Position numbers and translations under genes: made by a program
Part shown: piece after piece, positions 24,338-35,520 of the stretch
How positions within the stretch are numbered: position 1 is the first letter of the stretch
Layout of the letters: each line of letters begins with the position of its first letter
Assembly: GCA_025403435.1 (NCBI GenBank)
Contig: CM046354.1
Span: 41,303,779-41,367,778, forward strand
DNA from: Artocarpus heterophyllus
Lineage: Eukaryota; Streptophyta; Magnoliopsida; Rosales; Moraceae
DNA length: 64,000 nucleotides
Direction of reading: 5' to 3'
Notes under the pieces: generated by a model
What the model was told of the DNA's origin: nothing
The model's input: the letters and a program-made list of their open reading frames with translations, nothing else
Databases searched by the model: none

Positions 24338-26488
24338 ATGGTAGCTGCTTCTGGTTCCAATCCTAACTCTGGGAATAGAAAGAAGCAACGGGCCAAGAGT
24401 GGGAAGTCTTCTATTCCTGCTACTACCAAGAGCAAGAAGAAGAAGAAGAAGAACCCAAAGAAGCTTAAGTGCTTCTTCTGTGGTAAGGTCGGGCATATAA
24501 AGAAGCATTGTAAGGACTTCCTTTCCAAGGGAGGTAGGTGTGATCTTTTATATTTAGAAACTTGTTTGGTTGAGGAATCCAGTGACATCTGGGTCATAGA
24601 TTCCGGTGCAACTAATCATGTTTGCGTTTCTCTACAGGGATTCAAAGAAACGAGAAGTCTACTTCGTGAAGACTTAACGCTTCGGATGGGCGATGGATCC
24701 TTGGTCTCAGCGGAAGCAGTGGGAGATGTCCATCTTTATTTTGATAATTATAGGAATTTAATTTTGCGAGATTGTTTTTAGGTTCCTAAATTTAAAAGGA
24801 ATTTAATTTCTGTATCTTCTTTATTTAAAGACTCCTATGTGGTATCTTTTAATGAAAAAGTGGTGATTCGTAAAAATAAATCTTTTATCTGTTCTGGATG
24901 GATGCAAAATAATCTATATTGTATCAAACCTAAGATGGACTTATTGCTTAATGCTGAGATAAATGATAATGACTCAAAAAGACTTAAAACTTCTCACTCT
25001 AATAAGACTTATCTTTGGCATTTGCGCCTTGGCCATATTAACCTGAATAGGATTCAAAGGTTGGTAAGGGATGGACCTTTAAGTCACTTAAAGGTGGAAT
25101 CTATACCTCAGTGTGAATCTTGTTTGGAGGGTAAAATGACCAAAAGACCATACGGGTCTAAAGGCAATAGGGCCGAAGGGGTTCTAGAACTTATGCATAG
25201 TGATGTTTGCGGACCGATAAACATCCGGGCACGAAGAGGGTATGAGTACTTCGTCACTTTTATTGATGAGTCCATTTATATGGAACAACCAGACGGGTTC
25301 AAGGTCACGGGTCAAGAGGGTAAGGTTTGTAAGCTGTTAAAGTCAATTTATGGACTTAAGCAGGCTTCTCATTCTTGGACTTAAGCAGTCAATATATGGG
25401 TTCTCACAAAACGTGGATGAACCATGTGTTTACAAACACATTAAGGATGGGAAGGTGGTTTTTCTACTGCTCTAGGTAGATGACATTCTGCTAATTGGCA
25501 ATGACGTTGGGGCGTTGTCATCGGTCAAATTATGGTTGACCAAGCAGTTTGACATGAAGGACTTAGGTGAGGCTAATTTTGTTCTCGGTATCCAGATCAT
25601 TCGGGATAGGAAGAACAAAATGATGTTGGGGCGTTGTCATCGGTCACAGGCCGGCTACATAGATAAAATTCTCAGGAGGTTTGCAATGCAGGATTCCAAG
25701 AAAGGTGGGCAACCATCTAGGTCTGGAATTACTCTTTCTAAGAAAGACTCTCCAAAGTCTTATGAAGAAAGAGAATACATGAAGAAGATGCCTTATGCTT
25801 CGGCAGTGGGTAGTCTCATGTACGCCATGCTTTGCACACGATCGGATATTAGCTATACGGTCGGGATTGTAAGTCGATTTCAGGCGGATCCAAGACCGAA
25901 CAATTGGGTTGCGGTAAAGCATATTTTCAAGTACCTGAGAAGGACTCGAGGGTATATGCTTATGTATTCAGGTGAGGACTTGACTCCTCTAGGATACACT
26001 ATTTCAGATTTTCAATCCTATCTGGATTCTAGAAAATTGACTTCAGGGTTTGTGTTTACTCTGGGTAGCGGTGCCATCAGTTGGAGAAGTGCGAAGCAAG
26101 ATTGCACTTTGGATTCAACGATGGAGGCCAAATATGTGGCGGCTAGTGATGCTTCGAAAGAAGCAGTGTGGCTCCGCAAGTTCCTTGGAGATCTTGAGGT
26201 AGTTCCTGGTATGGATAAGGCGGTATCACTGTACTATGATAACAGTGTGGTGGTAGCTAATGCTAAGGAACCAAGATTTCACAAGAAGAGTAAGCATATT
26301 GATCGGAAGTATCATGTGATAAAGGACTTCATAGAGGGCGGGCATGTCACGGTGTGCAAGATCGCGTCAGAGGACAATTTAGCTGATCCATTTACGAAGA
26401 CACTTACTGGGAGAATCTTCGAGAGGCATGTGGAAGCTATGGGGATGCGAAATTTGTTGTATTTACTCACTTAGTCCAAGTGGGAGAT

Positions 26489-28484
26489 TGTTAGACATGT
26501 ATGTCCTAAGGAGTAAAAATGTAATACGTTTTTGGAGACATTTTTATCAATAAAGAATTTATATATACCAAATCTTGTCCTCTTTACGTTCATATTTGTT
26601 GAATGTATGATAAGCAAACAGTAGTCTGAGACTGTCAGTCTAAACCTTAAGAATTGGGCATATGATGGACTGATTATGCGGAAGACACGATTCTTAAGGT
26701 GACGGTCTAAAACATATGATCGGCAATCGAGGGAATAAAGTTGGGCGCTTTATTCATGTAAAGATTGTTATGTTGTCTATATCCCTTATGGGAGATGGTT
26801 TGTCTTGGCCATCGGAGTTGGACTCCGTGAATAGAAACATTGGCGCGTTGTCATAAGTGACGACGTGTTGGATCGGGACATAAAGTGAATTGATTTGGAT
26901 TAATAATTCTGTCTTGGCAAATCGATTCACTTTAGACAGTCATTTGTATTGTATCTTAATCTTGAGATGAATAGTGGGCCCGTTATCTCGACTTGTGTCT
27001 TTTGATGTACCAATGCGTGACTCCCACATCTCTATCGTGGTATGCATACCGGTACGTTGAAGGCATGACTCTTGATAGCGTAGACTTGTTATTCATAGAT
27101 ATGGAATCCATAGCTCCTCTTTAGTAGTAATGATATCCTCTTATATGCGTTGTCCTGTAATTGGAAAACTAGAGCACTCAACCATTTGGATACATAGGTG
27201 TAACTGAATGGTATACTATCTTTGGATGGTAAGTTTTCTAATGGTGAGACAATGGAACGTAATATAAATATAATCGGGAAGGTAACACAGAACTTGTCCT
27301 TAAGCCGATTATGGATTATCATATGGGGATACAATGCACTATGATATGTCATGGAGACTTAGCTACACGAGCTTCGTAATTCTATGAAGTTCGAGAGTGC
27401 AACTCCAAGCTTTTAGTGGAGTAGCGTTAGAGTTGATAATTGTGAAATGTATATCTGGGATATTGGGTTTCATGATTATCATGAGCTTGAACTTTATAGG
27501 TCCATTTTGGTCCCCTTTGCTAGCTCACAAAATCCTGTAACGACACGGCGTGCTTTTCCAATAATTGGTGACTTATGTCGGATTTATCATATTGGTTTAA
27601 AATTTGTAAGAATCAAATAATTCATGTCTGTTTATTAGTTGAATTAATTTTTGTAAGAAATTAGTTCAAGATAAACTTGTTGAATTATTGCGATCAGATA
27701 ATTCTTGTCTGTTTATCGGTTGTTTTAATTTTGGACAAAATTAGAACAAGATAAAGTTGTAGAATTATTGTGAATTCATTTATTTTCTTAGAGATTATCT
27801 TGATAAAGTTTGTTTTGATCAGATAACTTCTCTATTGAGTTATTTGAATCAAAACTGAGACTTTATCCTTTAGAATCTCGGGAGGAAAATAAAAGATTTA
27901 CGGAGATTTTTTCTCGGGAGTTCGGCCTGCCGAACTGGCCTGATCGGCCTGCCGATCAGCGGGAGATAAGACTATGCGTTTTCACGTGGATCTTATCAGA
28001 TACTGATCCAAATTTGATTCTGTTTCAAGTTTTTGAGACCTAATCTGATATGGACTGACCCCAGGACCAATAGATATATAAAGGGAGTGAGTCACATGAT
28101 TTACTCAGATCAATTGAGATCAATTTGAGAGATTAAGAGTGATACTCTTCTAGTGAGCATCTGAAAACTCCCTGAGAGCTTTTGTTCACAAATCACGAAC
28201 ACTAGCTTCGGGTTCTCTCTATTGGTTGGAAGGAGAGTCACCGGTGGAAGAGTTGTACGTGTGAGCCCACACTCACTCCGGTCGTGGATAGAGAATAGCA
28301 AAGAAGACCAGTTGGTTGAGGCTCTTCTGGAACGTTACTTCTCTACATAGGTTGCGGAGGTTCTTCAGCACACTGAGGTTAGTAAGATCTATCTAATTTA
28401 TACATATAACATGTCAAACTTGTGTTTTGGAAATTACTCTGATGGAAAATTTTTAAAATTCTGCTGCGCACTTTGTTTCCAACA
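26489..28484 (+). repeat. 3' LTR of outer Angela-like element
   Basis: It runs from TGTTAGACAT to TTTCCAACA, 1,996 bp, and follows the purine tract at 26477-26488. It retains the 25 bp missing from the 5' copy but has a shorter dyad segment (about 27918-27962). Confidence 0.93.
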
Positions 28485-28489
28485 GGATA
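28485..28489. repeat. Target-site duplication GGATA, right copy (outer Angela-like element)
   Basis: It matches 10395-10399. Confidence 0.93.
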
Positions 28490-29068
28490 ATTGTCATAAG
28501 TGATTCTCATCACAATAATATTATCCTAGTCCTCTGACCTAAAATCACCATTGTTTCCTACATGATAAGTTCTATTTTTTGACTCATTCTAATATTATCT
28601 TTAACAGGATGATGGAATAGATTATTGTTGGATATAGAGTGAATCATGTGAGGAATGTGAGTGATTAAGAAGGAATTTGTCCCTCATTTATTATAAAAAA
28701 GATATCTATGGGCCCCTTGATAAGTTAGACTGAAGAAAAATGTATGACCATACTAGAATGAATTGATACGGGTTATCAATATCAGTTTACTTAAGATCGA
28801 GAAATAATATGATTGAATAGTACAAGGATGACATAAACCATGCCTTATGCTCAATCAAGGTATCTAGTGACAAATGGACTTTAATGCTTATTGTGGATTA
28901 GGTTATGTCGGATTATTGACATTCGCATAACTTGGGTAATTATAAGTCTTGTTAGAGGCCGCTTATGATTTGTAGGCTAAAGACAGAATTTCAAGCCCAC
29001 TATCAACGTTATGTGAACTTACAGGGTCGTACACTTAGAACAGACCAAAAATGAATTTTGGTTTTACT
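28490..29068 (+). repeat. Left arm of large inverted repeat, segment c (inner end)
   Basis: This is the reverse complement of about 29124-29702. The pairing stops at 29068, where the loop begins. No coding potential is seen. Confidence 0.9.
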
Positions 29069-29123
29069 GTGTCTAGGTTCAATAAACCTGATAATGTCTA
29101 GATTCGATGTACTAGATATGTCT
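29069..29123. other. Loop of large inverted repeat
   Basis: A 55-bp non-pairing spacer between the arms, bounded by AAACCAAAA-type sequence on each side. It contains short TCTAG and GTCTAG repeats. Confidence 0.8.
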
Positions 29124-31002
29124 AGCAAAACCAAAATTTATTTTTGGTCTGTTCTAAGTGTGCGACCCTGTAGGTTCATATAACGTTGGTAGTGGGCTTG
29201 AAATTCTGTCTCTGGCCCACAAATCATAAGCAACCTCTAACATGACATTATAATTACCAAAGTTATGCGAATGTCAATAATCCGACATAACCTAATCCAC
29301 AATAAGTATTAAAGTCCTTTTGTCATTAGATACCTTGATTGAACATAAGGCATGGTTTATGTCATCCTTGGACTATTCAATCATATTATTTCTCGATCTT
29401 AAGTAGACTGATATTGATAACCCTTATCAATTCATTCCAGTATGGTCATACATTTTTCTTCAGTCTAACTTATCAAGGGGCCCATAGATATCTTTATTAT
29501 AATAAATGAGGGACAAATTCCTTCTTAATCACTCACATTCCTCACATGATTCACTCTATATCCAACAATAATCCATTCCATCATCCTGTTAAAGATAATA
29601 TTAGAATATGTCAAAATATAGAACTTATCATGTAGGAAACAATGGTGATTTCAGGTCAGAGGACTAGGATAATACTATTGTGATGAGAATCAATTATGAC
29701 AATTATCCATGTAGTATTCTCATAGCAAGTTGACTTAGTATCTCATACACATGATTAGTAAAACATAATCACCAGTCAAACTTCATACTAGTCTTCATTC
29801 ATTATTATTCCAATAATAATGACCAACTAGGGATAATTTAGAATAGAATTAAATTTTTACTAAGAGTTTTACTATCAAGTCACATACTTGATGACCTTAA
29901 GCAGAATTAACTATTCATGGAATTAGAATAAAATACAATAATAAAAATACCTCTTTATTAGTAAAATATTAATGTAACGAAATTAAAATGTGGTCATTAC
30001 ATAATTGGCCTAGGGCACATCACTAACATATATTAACAACTCGGATAATACCATTGTATTCTCAACAAAAATTACTTGCATTAATAACGCTCAATTAAAG
30101 ATTTCATACTTTAATCGAATAATTAATTAATTAATTAATTTTATATTGCTAACCGTTTTAATTATCATCCTTAAATATTATCCTCGTATATATAACACTT
30201 ATGTTAAATATTTAAGGTCACATAGATGATTATAAAATTTTAATGATATTTATAAAGTATTCAAAATATATATACATAGTGATTGTAGGTCTAACATAGC
30301 AGTAAAACCACATCGACTTTATCATAAAATGAAGAATTCAATTCCTCCAAGTTTCAAAAAAAAAATATATTCACATAAAAGTAATGAAAATGTCTCATTA
30401 TTTATTTATTTATAAATACGCCATTTATAAAATGAAGGGCATATTTATAAATATGTAATTTATAAAATTAAGGGCATCTATCGTGAACGTGAGACTTTTA
30501 AATGAGTGAGCAGCCATGATCTGATTCCCCTATATATGACTAAGGAAATAAAAACAAGAGGATAAAGTGCCTACAGTTTTGTGTCTTCAATGCGTGCAAA
30601 AATGCCCGAAACGTAGAAGGCGATTTGTGCGGCTAATGACAGCCAGAAACGTGATATTGAGCTTCCCATATTTGATACGACACAACCAACAGGTTTTGTC
30701 AAGTGATCATCATATCTCCTTTTTCCCCAAGCACAGTATGTGCTTAAGTTTAATTTTCGGTTTCCCTAGCAACAATGGAATAATTTAGTACACTGCATAA
30801 TTTTCCCCGCCGGCCTGATTTTACTTCTAGTTTGTTTCCTAGCAATAGATTTTACTATGAAGTGTTGATTATTAAAGAGAGTCCTATAGTTGAATATTAT
30901 ATCATTGCCGGGAAAATGTAGTGGAATCTTTTATGGTTGAAGTAGACAAATTGCTTTCACATCCTCCTGTCAAGTCATCACCATATTACTTCATAAATTA
31001 GA
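29124..31002 (-). repeat. Right arm of large inverted repeat (uninvaded)
   Basis: 1,879 bp, matching the left arm's net 1,878 bp (1-471, 9572-10399, 28490-29068). It keeps the empty target sites of both elements inserted in the left arm. The arms differ by scattered substitutions. The outer boundary is uncertain because the left arm runs off the window. Confidence 0.9.
30567..30788 (+). pseudogene. Short Cys-rich ORF in palindrome arm (right copy)
   Basis: Inverted counterpart of 217-438, starting MPTVLCLQCVQKCPKRRRRF. Here the second cysteine of the CPKC motif is arginine, so a zinc-binding site, if it ever existed, is broken in this copy. No partner exon is seen. Function unknown. Confidence 0.3.
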
Positions 31003-31866
31003 CAATTAAGACCAGATATCATAGAAATTTCGAATCGAGGAAATACTTTTAGGATGATTTCCTTTTTATTTCTCAATGGACCATAAAAAAAAAAGAACAT
31101 GTAAGGATTTAAAAAAAATACATGTACTCCTTGAAACGAAAACCTTATATATAGAAATCATGAGCTAACTTCCAACGTGTTGCATGAATTTAAAAAAAAA
31201 AAAAGCATGCGTTTGGTCCAAAACGAAATTCAATTACTCCAAATATTGTAATTGACAATAATTCCATATGGTCCACACTAAAATGGGGTCTTAGAAAAAA
31301 ATAAAATAAAATACGCTAGCTAGAGTCATCTAGTCTAACCAAATTCAGTAGTGTGTCTTTATAAAAAAAAAAATTGAAAAAAAATGGGCAGTGTGTATAA
31401 TATTAGTGGACCTCGCAGAAAAGATAAAATTGAAGGAAAAAGAAGAACAAAAACAATAATAATGGAAGAACTAATTATGCTTTCGGTGGAAAGATGGTTG
31501 TTTGGTACACTGCGTACCTAGCGCTTGTCCTTTCTATATTTTCTCTATCTTTTTTCCAAGAAAGTTCCAAAACGTTTCCGGGGTTTTTCCGGTCTCCAAG
31601 CTTATCCTTTCCCAAAAAAAAAAATAATAATAATAATTAAATCTTGATCATGCAATTGGTTTCTTTTATCAAGATTTTTCTCCATTTGAAATTCAAAATA
31701 AATCTAATAATATGCGATGAGTACTTTTCCACGCTACATTTTCATAGAAGTTTAATTACTCATTGCTTTATAATTTATAGAATGTTTCGCCTATTCTTTG
31801 ACTCATTGATATTGATAAAATTATAATGAATTGGCGCCATGTATGATAAAATAAAGCACAATTTAA
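31003..31866. other. AT-rich spacer, nothing recognised
   Basis: Many A-runs and no frame over 60 codons that looks coding. The first part may still belong to the right palindrome arm, which cannot be tested because the matching left side is outside the window. Confidence 0.5.
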
Positions 31867-32717
31867 TGTAACACTTTAAATTTAATAATATAAAACTAGC
31901 ATTATCATTATTACAACCCTCAACATATTTTAATACAGACACAGAAAGTAGCATATATTGCTTACATTATCATGAAGAACATTCTTAATAAATGAAGCAA
32001 TCCGAACATAATACATCTACATAGCTTCCTCAACTATTTTTCTCGTAGCCACTTTACACTTGGTGAGTCCTGAAAAGATGAAAATATAATGGAATGAGTG
32101 ACAACATGCTCAGTAGGGAAAACCATTACTCACCATTAGGTTTTTATCATTGCCATATTAAAACCTGCATGGTTAGTTAGTTCTAAACATTATTCATCAA
32201 TATTACCATGTTCATTTCTTGTGGATACCTTGTGATTATTCTTACAAAGTTCCATACATATATCTATATATACACATATTAGTTCAGGATTTAATAATGC
32301 TCATCTGTATCTACTATGCAATAGAATATCATATCACTCAACTCATCAAAACCCAAATAGGCATGCTTGGCCACTCTATAATCATTCCAAAAGTGTCCGG
32401 TGAGGGGACACCAAGTCTCGAATCCTCACCAAGTTGATTCTTGTGTAGTGCGTTCTAAGACTTTCGACTCAAGGAATCGTCATCACCTCCCCCTATTTAC
32501 CTTTTAGGGTATTGGTGCCCAAGGGCATAACCGCCACCCTCTACACATCTTACCATTCCTCTATAATCAATCATTATGTACAGAGTTAGTTTTTTTAACC
32601 ATGCTTCTCAATTTATAGCAACACATGTCAAATCAATTTATTCTTCATTGTACAATACAGGGCGAGTTCACGTCATGTCTCACAAGTGATATTTCATATT
32701 AATAGCAATTCAACATA

Positions 32718-32738
32718 CATATATATATATATATATAT
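32718..32738. repeat. AT dinucleotide microsatellite
   Basis: An uninterrupted AT run of about 20 bp inside the diverged LTR. Confidence 0.8.
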
Positions 32739-33029
32739 CTTACAATATAAATGACTAGTCTTAATTCCATAAAAATCTCACAAAAGATGAGTAAGATATT
32801 CCCCACCTCTTGGAGAATACAACGTTGATAGCTTCCAGCTCACGAGACCAAGTTCACTATGTAAGCTCCAATTCCTTCGTTATCCTACAATGATTAAAAT
32901 AACCATACTTTAACTAATTTCTAATCTATAATCATGTACCATTTATTCGTATTAGTCTGCCATAACCATTAATATAAAATCCTTGAAACATTTCGTAACA
33001 CAAAAAGTTGAAAAGCAAATGAGTTTAGT

Positions 33030-33180
33030 CCGACCAATCGGCCTACCGATCAGTTGCTTTCGGCCTACTGATCAAACTAAACATTTTAGACTTCTTTGCT
33101 GGCTTATTGGTCTATAAAGTTTGGCCTGCCGGTTTACAGGGTTTGGCTTGCAGAACCTGCCAACGAGCCTAGCCTGCCGC
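33030..33180. repeat. Degenerate dyad array in diverged Tekay-like LTR
   Basis: Units such as ATCGGCCTACCGATCAG, TTCGGCCTACTGATCA and TTTGGCCTGCCGGTT. It lies at the same relative place as the arrays in the 472-9566 element. Confidence 0.65.
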
Positions 33181-34013
33181 CAGAAGAATTTCTTGAAATT
33201 CAAATTTTCATTTTTTAAGGTTTCAAACTTTAAAACTCAATCCGCTTTTTATCAACTTCCAGGACATATAAAATGCATAAAAACTATGCAATATCACATT
33301 CAAACACATATAGATCATTTTTCTTAAAATTTTCATACCTAACATGCAAGTCTAAACCAAAAATTGAAACTTTTCAAAACTAAGTCAAATCTCATTTTAA
33401 ACAAAGATCTATATAAATCAAACTTCAAAAACGTTGTGTAATTACCCACAAACATCAAACACACATTTTTCACAAATCTCATGCTAAAACACAAATTTAG
33501 ATTAAAGTTTTAGCTTAGAAAACCTTACCTCAAGCTTGAAGAAAATTAGTGATTTTGTTTGTGAAAATCCTTTATCATTGTTTTGTGATTTTGGAAGATC
33601 TAAGAAAATAACTTTGGATTTTTCTCTTAATTATCTTGAGGCTGAGTTGATGATCCTTGATCTTGAAGAAATCAAAGACAAGAAAGAAGAGAGGAAACGA
33701 GAGAGAAAAAGAGAGAGAGATGTGTGAGAGAGAGTGAAGGGAGGAGACTCAAAGAAGATCAAAATAATTGAAAGGGGACAGGTAGGTAAAGGGTGGTCTC
33801 CATCGGAGACTTTGTTGCACAAAATGCCAAATGGCATTTTAATAATTAAATAAAAGTTCCAAGGGTATTTCGGTAAATATACTAATAAGTATAGGAAATT
33901 TTTAGAAAATTTTAAAATAGGTATAAATAAATAATGTGAAATAGATTTTAGATGAAATAAAAATTGTAATTGGCACACTAATAATTAATATAATTATAAT
34001 AATACCCGTTAGG

Positions 34014-34539
34014 AAAATAACATGTGTCATATATATAAAATGTTTTAATCTTGAGTTATTAGTAAACTCCTATTTACAGAATATATTTGTTGAATTACTG
34101 GATATGTATTTGAGAATCTAATCATATTTCTTGTGTTTTAGAGGCATAAAGAAGTGAGTAATTGAAAATGTTAATATCACAAGATTGAATCCATTCATTC
34201 TTTAACAAGAACTAAATAAAAAATTCTCCTGAGTATTTATTATCGTCTTGAACAATATAAATGCTTAAATTCCTCATTAAGTTCGTGAATTTATTATTCA
34301 TTAAAGAATCAATGACATTTAAGGATAAGGATACAATAAGAGGGGTTAATAGATTTTACCTGACTCTAATTATAATTTATTTATAGGTGATTAATTTATA
34401 CACAATGACTATATTAAATGGACAACTCTAAATATGAGCAATCATATTACCAATTTTAATCATGCATTTAAAAATTATTAGTGGAGTAGCATTGAAAATA
34501 ATAAACATGTAACATATTAATTAAAAAGTTTAATCAATA
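34014..34539. other. AT-rich spacer, nothing recognised
   Basis: Strongly AT-rich with no plausible coding frame or terminal repeats that I can pair. Confidence 0.5.
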
Positions 34540-35520
34540 TATTGGATTTATTGGAGTTTAAAATTACAAGTCCATTAGTCCTTCTGCTATCGTTGCATAC
34601 ACTATTTGGACAAGTGAAATTATTGACTTAATTAATTAATTTAAAATTATAGACTTCTAAATTAACAATCACTCAAAATAAATTAATTATTAATTAAATT
34701 ATAATTATTAAATAAATAGATTACTTAATAATAGTAAATAATAATTAATTTTGAAAATGGCGTCTAACAGCATAGAAAAGGGTTCCTTATCCAAGACTTG
34801 TTCTCCAAGTTTCTTGATTTTTCAAAATTGAAAATTTAAATTATGTAAACAAAATCGATCAGGTAACAAGCAAGGTTTTCCTCCCTGTTAACAAGGGATT
34901 GGCGCCACATACATAGGGACATACTCCGTGTGCGATGCCATAAGCAGTTAAGAAAAGGAAAATATTATCTCTTTTATTGTAAATTAATTATGTGATGTTA
35001 AGTTTAAAATAAAAGAAGCTTCTAAAATTAATTGGGCCTCTTATTCTATATAAATAGAGGACTCTTATATTTACTCCATTCACAATTGAAAGTCTTGGTT
35101 ATATTGCAAAACTTTGCTAGGAAAGCCTAGCATAGGCATGCAAAGAGAGAAAGAGAAATAAAGAAGTGTTCTTCCATTTCTAGTTCCGCTTTACTCATGT
35201 GTGGAGATCAATAGGAGACTACAAGTGAGCGAGTGATCTTGTAGAAACCCTAATTCTTTTTATGCCTACACGTACTCCTTTCGATGCCAAGGATTAGGTG
35301 AGGAAGACGTTGGTCTTGTATAGAGAACATTTTTCCTATTAGAAGATGTCCAATCTAATTGCTTCAATTGGGTAAGCACGAATTATATATTTATAAGTGT
35401 TAAATTAATGTATTCTATAGAGTAGTGCTCAAACTTTTTATAAAAATTTTTGCTGTATATATTCTGCCCATTTATCTTGTTTCCTCATATTTTCTCTTAG
35501 AACGTTTTAGAAATCCAACA
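34540..35520 (+). mobile_element. Candidate solo or orphan copia-type LTR with TATA box
   Basis: The ends TATTGGATTT and AAATCCAACA form inverted termini if the second base decayed from G to A. A strong TATATAAATAG (35047-35057) is followed by purine-rich leader-like sequence (GAGAGAAAGAG) with several AG-rich blocks. No target duplication and no primer site at 35521 were found. It could be the 5' LTR of the copia whose gag remnant lies at 37081-38221. Confidence 0.35.
35047..35057 (+). promoter_or_regulatory. Candidate TATA box
   Basis: TATATAAATAG, a near-consensus plant TATA box, about 470 bp before the proposed LTR end. Confidence 0.45.

Larger units (their letters stand above)
14010..26474 (+). 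pseudogene. gag-pol: gag-pol of outer Angela-like element, split and deleted
   Basis: gag starts at the ATG at 14010 (MSKNTLSS, matching the start in the inner copy). It is interrupted after codon GCC-AAC at 14633 by the inner element and resumes in frame at 24338. Visible: zinc knuckle (about 24470-24510), protease DSGAT (about 24600), stop TAG at 24779, and the integrase HHCC region. Next comes a deletion of about 1.2 kb relative to the inner copy, joining the integrase core to the RT near 25266. A stop and frameshift at 25382-25395 follow, then a TAG at 25473 at the tyrosine of YVDD. RNase H and the terminal TAG at 26472 are present. Two repair scars copy nearby sequence (25380-25392 and 25625-25646). 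It cannot encode a working polyprotein. Confidence 0.9.
10400..28484 (+). mobile_element. Outer Angela/Tork-like Ty1/copia retrotransposon, interrupted by a second copy of its family
   Basis: The span is 18,085 bp, of which 9,704 bp are the nested inner element plus its target duplication, leaving about 8.4 kb. It has 2.0-kb LTRs (TGTTAGACAT...TTTCCAACA), an initiator-Met primer site, a long leader, gag-pol, a purine tract CAAGTGGGAGAT and a GGATA duplication. The LTR start containing ATGCCCTAAGG resembles Angela/BARE-type copia LTRs; the lineage is inferred. gag-pol has a large internal deletion, a frameshift and stops, so it is non-autonomous. Confidence 0.92.
31867..34013 (-). mobile_element. 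Diverged solo LTR of a Tekay/Del-like Ty3 element
   Basis: Read on the minus strand, landmarks of the Tekay LTR appear in the same order: ATTAGTGTGCCAATTA near the start; a CT-rich tract (about 33640-33745); dyad motifs (33030-33180); a block rich in GGTGCC and GGGC (about 32490-32545); CCTACTGAGC followed by CACTCATT (about 32090-32120); and a GTGTTACA end. No internal region is attached. Divergence is high and I find no target duplication, so the ends are approximate. Confidence 0.6.

Noticed and set aside
24254..24781. Frame running from the inner LTR into gag of the outer element
   Set aside because: The first 28 codons are LTR sequence reading by chance into the resumed gag; the true gag start is at 14010.
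33536..33727. Lys/Arg/Glu-rich frame ending in RERKRERD
   Set aside because: It is produced by the GA-rich (antisense CT-rich) tract of the diverged LTR.
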